A stretch of 34,782 bases of DNA from positions 1 to 34,782 of the forward strand of contig CAMZLY010000202.1 of assembly GCA_947311825.1 (NCBI GenBank), in the 5' to 3' direction. The notes beneath the pieces are model-generated. The model was not told the DNA's origin. It worked only from the letters and a program-made list of their open reading frames with translations, and did not search any database. Below are positions 23,152 to 29,816 of the stretch, piece by piece; positions within the stretch are counted from its first letter, which is position 1; every line of letters begins with the position of its first letter. The position numbers and the translations under genes were made by a program. Origin of the DNA: an uncultured bacterium. Lineage in GTDB: Bacteria > Verrucomicrobiota > Kiritimatiellia > UBA8416 > CAMZLY01.

Positions 23152-23872
23152 TTTGAAGTGGTTTTCTTCTGAATCTATTTTTTAAGGCAAGTTTTAGTAC
23201 TAGCCATATAGCTTCTTTAAAGATACCGCCGCTCATTTTTGAGTAACCTGCTCGGCGATCAACAAATGTGATGGGGATATCTGTTAGAGTGAATCCTAGC
23301 ATCCATGTTTTATAGGACATTTCCACTTGAAATGAATATCCGCTAGATACAATGTCTTCGAGATCAATGGTTTCTAACACTTTTCTGCTATAGCACTTGT
23401 AACCACCTGTTGGGTCTGTGGCTGGTATCCCTGTGATAAATCTAACATATAATGATGCACCTTTACTAAGGATAAGCCTGCTGATAGGCCAGTTTGTTAT
23501 TCTTATGCCGTCAACATAACGTGAGCCGAGCACTAAATCGGCATTTTCGGCGGCTTTAACGAAGTTCGGTAATTCTGCTGGGTCATGAGAAAAATCGGCA
23601 TCCATTTCAAAAATTAGGTCATAGCCTTTTTCGAGTGCCCATTTGAAGCCCCCAATATAGGCACGACCCAAACCGGACTTTTTCTCGTTGTGCAGTACCT
23701 GGATGGCACTGTTTTCTGATGACATTTTATCCAGAATATCACCGGTTCCATCAGGGGAATTGTCATCAACAAAAAGAATATGTGCTTCAGGGAGATTTGT
23801 AAATACAGCCTCCGCAATTGGAGCTACATTATCTTTTTCATCATAAGTGGGTATTATTATAAGCGTTTTCAT
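23144..23872 (-). CDS. Polyprenol monophosphomannose synthase (GT2)
   Basis: Transfers mannose from GDP-mannose to polyprenyl phosphate on the inner face of the membrane, making a lipid-linked donor for outer-face transferases. The 242 residues form the GT2 domain alone, without the C-terminal membrane domain of some homologues. Motifs are IIIPTYDEKDN, ILFVDDNSPDGTGDIL, EMDADFSHDP with the DxD Asp91/Asp93, VLGSRYVDG and DPTGGYKCYSRKVLE. Start at ATG 23872 matches the family N-terminus (MKTLIIIPTYDE). It heads a minus-strand operon with the UbiA-family and DUF2723 genes. GDP-mannose is assumed from family; glucose-using relatives exist. Confidence 0.92.
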   Translation of the reverse strand: MKTLIIIPTYDEKDNVAPIAEAVFTNLPEAHILFVDDNSPDGTGDILDKMSSENSAIQVLHNEKKSGLGRAYIGGFKWALEKGYDLIFEMDADFSHDPAELPNFVKAAENADLVLGSRYVDGIRITNWPISRLILSKGASLYVRFITGIPATDPTGGYKCYSRKVLETIDLEDIVSSGYSFQVEMSYKTWMLGFTLTDIPITFVDRRAGYSKMSGGIFKEAIWLVLKLALKNRFRRKPLQKQ

Positions 23873-24232
23873 TTCGAGGCAATATATATTTATTTTGGTT
23901 AATTATGCAAGGGAATTAATTACGAATAACAGTTTAGTAGAGTTTTCTTAATCCTAATCGTAATGAACAGATTCAATACAAGACACAAATATCAACAGCA
24001 AAATTAATTCAACGGTAATATGCTTGGCTGAAAAGCTTAGTGGAATTGGTCCGGGTTCAGTGTTCTGAATTCTGGCTACTGAATTCTGTTGCGATTCTTT
24101 ATCGCGGGATTATCACTTGCGTATTATAATTTTTCTGTTACCATACCAAATAGTTTCAAAGAGTTTGGTTTAGTCTTAGCAGATAGTTAGGTCGAGTATT
24201 GGCAGTATGAAAATTTAAAAAAAGGAGTGATT
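23873..24232. other. Intergenic region between divergent genes
   Basis: 360 bp between the divergent mannose synthase and pectate-lyase-like genes. It holds the heptamer repeat at 24056-24090, small hairpins GCGAT/ATCGC (24091-24095/24101-24105) and ACCAAA/TTTGGT (24145-24150/24164-24169), and a TATAAT at 24125-24130 without a convincing -35. No gene is seen. Confidence 0.6.
24056..24090 (-). repeat. Heptanucleotide repeat, intergenic
   Basis: Plus-strand 7-mers: TTCAGTG, TTCTGAA, TTCTGGC, TACTGAA, TTCTGTT. Exact decamer CTGAATTCTG occurs at 24065-24074 and 24079-24088. The A-rich strand is the minus strand, sense for the mannose synthase gene 183 nt away. Confidence 0.65.
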
Positions 24233-26875
24233 ATGTTTTGTAAAACCAGTTGGGGTATTGTAGGCATTGTGTTGCTGCTGTTAGAAAATCTTTTAGCTAT
24301 TCCGGTTTTTCCAGGAGCTCAAGGTGCGGGAACAGATACTAGGGCTGCATACGGAGGTCCGGGTGACCCTGTGATTATAAAAGTAACTAACCTTAATTCA
24401 AGTGGAGCAGGCTCTTTCTACGATGCTGTCACTACTGACGGACCGCGTGTGGTTGTGTTTGAAGTATCAGGAGTAATTAGTTTAAATAGCAATCTTTATA
24501 TTACGCATCCTTACTTGACAATTGCAGGGCAAACTGCACCTTCTCCAGGTATTATGTTACAGAATGGCGGTCTTAGTGTTGCTGCTTCAGATGTATTAAT
24601 TCAGCATATAAGGATCGCACGCGGAGATGATACGGATGTGGGTGATTGTCTCGTTATTTGGGGGGAGCGTTATAATCCTGTGGGTGAGACTAGAAATGTG
24701 GTTGTTGATCATTGTAGTTTTCGTTGGGGAACAGATCAGACGGTTTCATTATGGAGTTCTAATATATATGACGTAACAATCAGTAACTGTATTATTGCTG
24801 AGGGGCTTGATGATTCCATTCATGGTGAACCTCATTCCACAGGATTATTGATTGGACCTCAAGCACATAATATTGATTTAATCAGAAACTACTTTGCTCA
24901 CTTTATGGGAAGAGCTCCATGTGTGAGTGAAAATAGTGAGATTGTAATGATTAATAATATTGTTTATAATTTGGGATATAAAGGCATATACACACAGCCG
25001 AAACAGCCTGATTCACCCCCGGCTTCAGTAGGACCATATTTTAGTGTTATCAATAATTTGTCATTAAGTGGTCTTGACACAAGAAATGATTATCCTCATG
25101 TATGGGTGCAGGGTGGGACGGCATCAGGTGCAAAGGTGTTTTTAAGCGGAAATTCCTATAATGGTGTAATTCCGCAGGATCAGTGGAATAATAATGATAC
25201 TCAAATTGATGTGGCTTTTGACCCAAAAGCAGCTGTCAGTCCCGTGCCTTACAGTGGTATAACCGTTTTACCTACACTTGAAGTAGAACAGTATATTTGT
25301 GACAACGTTGGAGCCCGTCCTAAAGATAGAGAAGCGAACGACCTGCGTAATATTACTAATTTGCTAGATGGCACCGGTGTAGTTATCGATAAGCCGGAAG
25401 ATGTCGGAGGGATGCCTGTACTTACGAATAACTATCGTGTACTGACTATTCCGGCAAATCCTCACGATGATGATGATAATGATGGATATAGCAACTTGGA
25501 AGAATGGTTACATGTATTTTCTGCAGATCTTGAGGACACAATATTACCCCCTGAAGCTGCTGTTACAACAGAAAAGGACATTTATTATGATTATGAAAAT
25601 GTAATTACAGTAAATCTGACAAGTATTGAGCATAACAGCAGCAATTGGATTGCTATTTTCAGGAGTGGGGCATCCTATGTATCAAGTAATGTTTATGCTT
25701 GGAGTTATATTGAAAACTCAGATAGTATTGATTTGAATGTGAATCTGCCTGTCAATGATTACAAAATAGTAGCCTTCTCAAATGATACGTACACGGTGAT
25801 TGCCGAAGATACATTTAGTGTGGTTGAATATATGATGCCGGAAATTAGCACAGAAAGGGCCGTTTATTCCACAGATGAAAATGTGATTACTGTAAATGTT
25901 ACAAACATTGAGCATAACAGCAATCACTGGATTGCTATTTTCAAAAGCGGAACCACTCATGTTTCAAGTAATATTTACGCCTGGAGTTACATTGAAGATT
26001 CTGACAGTATTGATTTGAATGTGAATCTGCCTGTCAATGATTACAAAATAGTAGCCTTCTCAAATGATACGTACACGGTGATTGTGGAAAATGATTTTAG
26101 GGTTGAGAATGGTATACTTCAATTTAAGAATGCTTTTTCAGTTGGTTCTGAAGACGTTTCTCCTGTTATAATTGATATTCAATTAAGTCCTGTGCAGGTT
26201 GAAACGGTTACGGTAGATTTTGCCGTTAGTGGTGGAACTGCATCAAATGGAGTTGATTACTCTGTTTCCGAAGGATCTTTAGTTTTTCAACCTGGCATGA
26301 CTAATATAGCTATTTCTGTTGCTATTACAAATGATGCTTTGATTGAGGGGGATGAGACGGTGGAGCTGTCTTTATCAAATCCAAGTAATTCCGTGGGATT
26401 GTTGCAGAGTGTTCATGTTTTTACGATCTTAGGAGATGGTGATGGTGATGGTATGGATGATGATTGGGAAATTTTATATTTTGGGAACTTAACTCATGAT
26501 GATGCCGAAGATGTTGATGGAGATGGTCTTTCAAATGCGGATGAATATTTGTTAAATAGTAATCCAGCGAATTCTGATAGTGATGGTGATAATCAAAATG
26601 ATGGAGATGAAGTAATAGCTGGTACAGACCTTAATGATAATACTAGGTTTTTCTGCATGCAACAGCTTGCTGTTGTCAGCAATACAATGCCGGTTGTCGC
26701 TTGGTTATCAGTAACGGGGCGTATTTATTCTGTTGCTGTGTCAACAAATTCTATGCTGATTTGGGAAGATGTAGTCACTAATATTTTGGGTACAGGTGAA
26801 ACTATAGGATATACTAATGAACCTTTATCTACAAAAAATAGTTTTTACAAGATTCGAGTTAGGATTAATGATTGA
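24233..26875 (+). CDS. Secreted pectate-lyase-like beta-helix protein with Calx-beta and calcium-repeat modules
   Basis: Probably an exported polysaccharide lyase (PL1-like). An N-terminal signal peptide (about 1-22, cleaved before IPVFPGA) precedes a right-handed beta-helix (about 25-390) starting FPGAQGAGTDTRAAYGG and containing VFEVSGVI, NVVVDHCSFRWGTDQTVS and VMINNIVYNLGYKG. Two ~94-residue tandem beta domains follow (about 440-625; WIAIFRSG and WIAIFKSG). Then come a Calx-beta domain (about 630-735), Asp-rich thrombospondin-3-like calcium repeats (DGDGDGMDDDW, DVDGDGLSNADEY, DSDGDNQNDGDE) and a C-terminal domain of the kind common in PVC secreted proteins (ends SFYKIRVRIND). GGAG at 24224-24227 fixes ATG 24233; GTG 24227 is open. 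No lyase cluster adjoins it. Catalytic residues were not verified. Confidence 0.87.
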   Translation: MFCKTSWGIVGIVLLLLENLLAIPVFPGAQGAGTDTRAAYGGPGDPVIIKVTNLNSSGAGSFYDAVTTDGPRVVVFEVSGVISLNSNLYITHPYLTIAGQTAPSPGIMLQNGGLSVAASDVLIQHIRIARGDDTDVGDCLVIWGERYNPVGETRNVVVDHCSFRWGTDQTVSLWSSNIYDVTISNCIIAEGLDDSIHGEPHSTGLLIGPQAHNIDLIRNYFAHFMGRAPCVSENSEIVMINNIVYNLGYKGIYTQPKQPDSPPASVGPYFSVINNLSLSGLDTRNDYPHVWVQGGTASGAKVFLSGNSYNGVIPQDQWNNNDTQIDVAFDPKAAVSPVPYSGITVLPTLEVEQYICDNVGARPKDREANDLRNITNLLDGTGVVIDKPEDVGGMPVLTNNYRVLTIPANPHDDDDNDGYSNLEEWLHVFSADLEDTILPPEAAVTTEKDIYYDYENVITVNLTSIEHNSSNWIAIFRSGASYVSSNVYAWSYIENSDSIDLNVNLPVNDYKIVAFSNDTYTVIAEDTFSVVEYMMPEISTERAVYSTDENVITVNVTNIEHNSNHWIAIFKSGTTHVSSNIYAWSYIEDSDSIDLNVNLPVNDYKIVAFSNDTYTVIVENDFRVENGILQFKNAFSVGSEDVSPVIIDIQLSPVQVETVTVDFAVSGGTASNGVDYSVSEGSLVFQPGMTNIAISVAITNDALIEGDETVELSLSNPSNSVGLLQSVHVFTILGDGDGDGMDDDWEILYFGNLTHDDAEDVDGDGLSNADEYLLNSNPANSDSDGDNQNDGDEVIAGTDLNDNTRFFCMQQLAVVSNTMPVVAWLSVTGRIYSVAVSTNSMLIWEDVVTNILGTGETIGYTNEPLSTKNSFYKIRVRIND
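25724..26084 (+). repeat. 79-bp identical internal repeat in the lyase gene
   Basis: 25724-25802 and 26006-26084 are identical as read (79 bp each), 282 bp apart (94 codons). They encode the ends of the two tandem beta domains. The surrounding parts of the domains differ at many sites. Confidence 0.85.
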
Positions 26876-26905
26876 GATATGATATCCATACTATGTAAAT
26901 GTGGT

Positions 26906-27115
26906 CTATGCTAAGAATATGTGATTTTGCTTCTGTGTAATATTGGGAATGATAGCTAAACATAGTGCTGATGCCGAATATAGGTTAATTGTTTTGGTCG
27001 CAAGTTTTGTGCATGGAACTTGATGGATCATAGGGTTTAGTCTTCGCTTCAGTTGTAAGGCTTTATTACAAAAAGACTTAAGTTTTTCTGCATCTATGTC
27101 AATTGCCAAATTCAT
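26906..27115 (-). CDS. Small hypothetical protein or gene remnant
   Basis: An open frame of 69 codons from an ATG at 27115 fills a gap otherwise without genes. The start MNLAIDIDAEKLKSFCNKALQLKRR looks protein-like and recalls the N-terminus of small MNT-type nucleotidyltransferases, but the expected catalytic motif does not follow in any frame I checked. The remainder looks like non-coding translation. No good ribosome site. It may be a decayed fragment; it could also be chance. Confidence 0.22.
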   Translation of the reverse strand: MNLAIDIDAEKLKSFCNKALQLKRRLNPMIHQVPCTKLATKTINLYSASALCLAIIPNITQKQNHIFLA

Positions 27116-27143
27116 GGTTGCCGTTTCCGATTTATTCTTCTTA

Positions 27144-28313
27144 TTACCATCCCGTATAGTAGCCGAGTAGACCGACGGTAAGTGCAATGAGTATGTTGAT
27201 TGCTTTTATTCCGAGGAAGGCGAGGCGTGAATGTGATAATAGAGGCAACATACCGTGTCCATCTTGGGCAATTGAGCTTGCTAGTAATATACTGAGAGGA
27301 GCGGCACCTTCGGCAAAGAGTGTAACAAATATCAGGTGTGGTCCTGATTCAGGGATTATACCAAGTAGGCAGGCCATTATAAGCATGGGGATATGGTTTT
27401 GTGTGATAATTTCTGCGGTATTTGTGTGTGACATTAGGAGTTTCACCAGTATTAATGCACCAAAAGTCCATAGGAAGATACGCCAGATATGAATTTTTGC
27501 AATATGATTCCATAGATGTTCTTCCAGAAAGTGATCTGGGACGCTTATTATGATGAAAAGACCGATTAGTCCGGTCAGTAGCAGTGTGATACGTATCCAG
27601 TCCCAGTTGTTATGGTCTGTGTGGTTTTCTTCTGTGTGATTTTTATTGTTGGTATGCTCTATATTATCATGTGTATCTTTACCGGTTATATGGTTTGCAG
27701 TTATATTATGAAATTCGGTACTGTCGGCTGTGTTGGTTGATTGGGAATGATTGTGTTCAAATTGTCCAGATAGAATACCTATTACAAAAATCATGAGAAA
27801 TAATGTTAGCCAGCCGCGTTGAGGTGAACAGTTTTTCCATTGAGTTGTCATTTCGTTGCGTGAGAATGGAACACAACGAGCATGCTCGGTATGGACAGCG
27901 TTATATTGTTCAAGGTGTTCGTTGGTTTTTGTGAGATGATTTTTAAAAATAATATCGGTTAATATGCCGATAGCTATTCCTAATGTAAAGAGAACCCCAA
28001 AAATAATTAAAGCTTTTTGAGGAAACATTGCCAACATGACAAATGCTTCGTCGCCGGAGGTTGCGATCATTGCACCAGTTAATGCACCAAAAGAGATGAT
28101 GCGGTGCATATATAGGCTGACTGTTGCGTAGGCTCCGAGGCATCCCGGTGTTGCACCCAAAAAGGAGGCGAGAAACCATTGTCTCCATTTATGATTGATT
28201 AGTGATTTCTCCCAGTTGCCTTTTGATAAGACGTTGAGATATTCTATTACCAGCATCATAATAAAGACGAAGCCGGTAATCATTAAACTTTGTTTTAATA
28301 TTTCTATAAACAT
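27144..28313 (-). CDS. Putative 10-TM heavy-metal (manganese/arsenic-type) exporter
   Basis: A permease of the ArsP_2 / putative manganese transporter family, in the inner membrane. The conserved half includes FLGATPGCLGAYATVSLYMHR and GALTGAMIATSGDEAFVMLAMFP; the second half has LLGIIPESGPHLIFVTLFAEG and SIAQDGHGMLPLLSHS. About ten hydrophobic segments are visible. A central loop (about 185-235) is rich in His, Asp and Glu (NHSQSTN, DTHDNIEHTNNKNHTEENH), suited to metal binding. The substrate is not established by sequence. No ribosome site precedes ATG 28313; a heptamer repeat starts 8 nt away. Confidence 0.85.
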   Translation of the reverse strand: MFIEILKQSLMITGFVFIMMLVIEYLNVLSKGNWEKSLINHKWRQWFLASFLGATPGCLGAYATVSLYMHRIISFGALTGAMIATSGDEAFVMLAMFPQKALIIFGVLFTLGIAIGILTDIIFKNHLTKTNEHLEQYNAVHTEHARCVPFSRNEMTTQWKNCSPQRGWLTLFLMIFVIGILSGQFEHNHSQSTNTADSTEFHNITANHITGKDTHDNIEHTNNKNHTEENHTDHNNWDWIRITLLLTGLIGLFIIISVPDHFLEEHLWNHIAKIHIWRIFLWTFGALILVKLLMSHTNTAEIITQNHIPMLIMACLLGIIPESGPHLIFVTLFAEGAAPLSILLASSIAQDGHGMLPLLSHSRLAFLGIKAINILIALTVGLLGYYTGW

Positions 28314-28320
28314 ATTTTTT

Positions 28321-28383
28321 AGTTATTAGTTATTAGTTATTAGCGATGTAGGAGGGTTATTTGTTACTAGTTGTCAGTTGTTG
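28321..28383 (-). repeat. Heptanucleotide repeat before the permease start
   Basis: Nine 7-nt units in one register, plus strand: AGTTATT three times, AGCGATG, TAGGAGG, GTTATTT, GTTACTA, GTTGTCA, GTTGTTG. On the minus (sense) strand this reads as AAC- and AATAACT-rich units ending 7 nt before the permease ATG. Confidence 0.8.
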
Positions 28384-28468
28384 CATATTTCTTACTATAC
28401 CATTACTTTGTTTAAATATGCCGATAATAGTGGTGGTTGTCAAGGTTCGGAGTGAATGTTCAGCATAA

Positions 28469-28500
28469 TTCAGTTTATGTTGCACACAACATAAGCTGAA
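28469..28500. promoter_or_regulatory. Strong 14-bp hairpin between divergent genes
   Basis: 28469-28482 pairs with 28487-28500 (14 bp, one G-U; loop CACA). It lies between the divergent permease and dprA genes, about 30 bp upstream of the candidate dprA promoter. There is no T-run, so an operator or RNA structure is likelier than a terminator. Confidence 0.5.
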
Positions 28501-28530
28501 ATGTGCCCATGCAATATTAGTTGCTGTTTT

Positions 28531-28558
28531 TTGCTGATTCGACTTGCGTTGCTATAAA
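28531..28558 (+). promoter_or_regulatory. Candidate promoter of dprA
   Basis: TTGCTG at 28531-28536 and TATAAA at 28553-28558 are 16 bp apart, a fair sigma-70-type pair, 47 nt before the dprA ATG. Confidence 0.4.
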
Positions 28559-28605
28559 ATAGATGTTATTTACATCAGCTTGTTGAAAGGGAACAAGGCG
28601 AAATA

Positions 28606-29703
28606 ATGAATGAACGTGATGCATATATAGCTTTAAATATGATGGCTAAGATAGGACCTGTAACGGTTCGTGTCTTGGTTTCTGCTTACGGTTCTGCGGC
28701 GGCTATTTTTGAGGTTGATGAGTCTGATTTAATGTCTGTTAATGGCGTGGGGCGTGAGTTGGCGGCGACAATTATCCGGCAACGGGATGAGATTGACTGG
28801 AGTGGCGAGATTGAGCGTGCTGAGTCTATGAATGTTAATTTGGTGACGTTTGTTGATGCTGAATATCCGGCGGCTTTAAAGGAGATACATGATCCGCCTT
28901 TGGCTTTGTATGTGAAGGGGACATTGGAAAGTAGGGATAAGCATTCAATTGCTATTGTTGGAACTAGGCGGCCTACGCATTATGGGAAAGATGTTGGAGA
29001 GAATCTGGCATTTCATCTTGGTCGGGCTGGTTTTACTATAGTTAGTGGGATTGCGACGGGAATTGATACTGTTGCTCATCGTGGTGCGTTAAAGGCTGAG
29101 ACACGTACTTTGGCGGTGTTGGGAGGGGCGTTGGATTGCTTTTATCCGGCATCGAATAAGAAGTTGGCTCGTGAGGTAAGCGAAAGAGGTGCGGTTATTT
29201 CCGAGTTTCCTTTTGGGAAAAAGCCGGATAAGACAACTTTTCCGATGAGGAATCGTATTGTTAGCGGTTTATCAATGGGGATTGTGGTTGTTGAAGCCGG
29301 AGCAAGAAGTGGATCTTTGATTACGGCTCATCAGGCGATGGATCAGGGACGGATTGTTTTTGCAGTGCCGGGCAGAATTGATACGTCTGTGGCGACAGGA
29401 CCGCATAAGTTGATACGTGATGGTGCGGTATTGGTTGAGGGCATTGATAGTATTTTGGAAGAGTTTGATTGTTTGATTCCGTCTTCGATGATGAAAAATA
29501 AATTGTCGCCTAAGGTTGAGTTGACGGACGATGAGCAGAATTTGATTAAGCTATTAGAAAATGGTGAGTTGGGTGTTGATACACTGATTAGGGATAGTGG
29601 TCTGCCTGCGGCTAAGACTAATGCAGTTTTAATGGGTTTAGAGATAAAGAAACAGGTTCGGATGTTACCGGGGCGTATTGTTGAATTGATTGGAAAAATG
29701 TAG
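28606..29703 (+). CDS. dprA: DNA-processing protein DprA
   Basis: Loads RecA on incoming single-stranded DNA in natural transformation; also kept in many non-competent bacteria. The N-terminal helix-hairpin-helix/SAM-like part has KIGPVTVRVLVSAYGSA and VNGVGRELAATI. The Rossmann-like core includes GTRRPTHYGKDVG, VSGIATGIDTVAHRGAL, VLGGALDCFYPASNK, FPMRNRIVSGLSMGIVVVEA and RSGSLITAHQAMDQGR. A C-terminal winged helix follows (LLENGELGVDTLIRDSGLP). Length 365 residues is normal. AAGG precedes the ATG by 9-10 nt. Directly upstream of topA, a common arrangement. Confidence 0.96.
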   Translation: MNERDAYIALNMMAKIGPVTVRVLVSAYGSAAAIFEVDESDLMSVNGVGRELAATIIRQRDEIDWSGEIERAESMNVNLVTFVDAEYPAALKEIHDPPLALYVKGTLESRDKHSIAIVGTRRPTHYGKDVGENLAFHLGRAGFTIVSGIATGIDTVAHRGALKAETRTLAVLGGALDCFYPASNKKLAREVSERGAVISEFPFGKKPDKTTFPMRNRIVSGLSMGIVVVEAGARSGSLITAHQAMDQGRIVFAVPGRIDTSVATGPHKLIRDGAVLVEGIDSILEEFDCLIPSSMMKNKLSPKVELTDDEQNLIKLLENGELGVDTLIRDSGLPAAKTNAVLMGLEIKKQVRMLPGRIVELIGKM

Positions 29704-29739
29704 AGTCAAATGTCCGTATTAGAGTCAAATGTCCGTATT
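29702..29739 (+). repeat. Two 19-bp direct repeats
   Basis: AGAGTCAAATGTCCGTATT occurs at 29702-29720 and 29721-29739, directly behind the dprA stop. The phrase TTAGCCGCAAAAGAACG follows at 29750-29766, matching 5115-5131 on the other strand at 16 of 17 bases. Confidence 0.85.
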
Positions 29740-29816
29740 ATAGAAGTTATTAGCCGCAAAAGAACGCAAAGAAATAAAATTAAAAAGCGAATTAACGCTA
29801 GGAGAAGGTAAATAAG

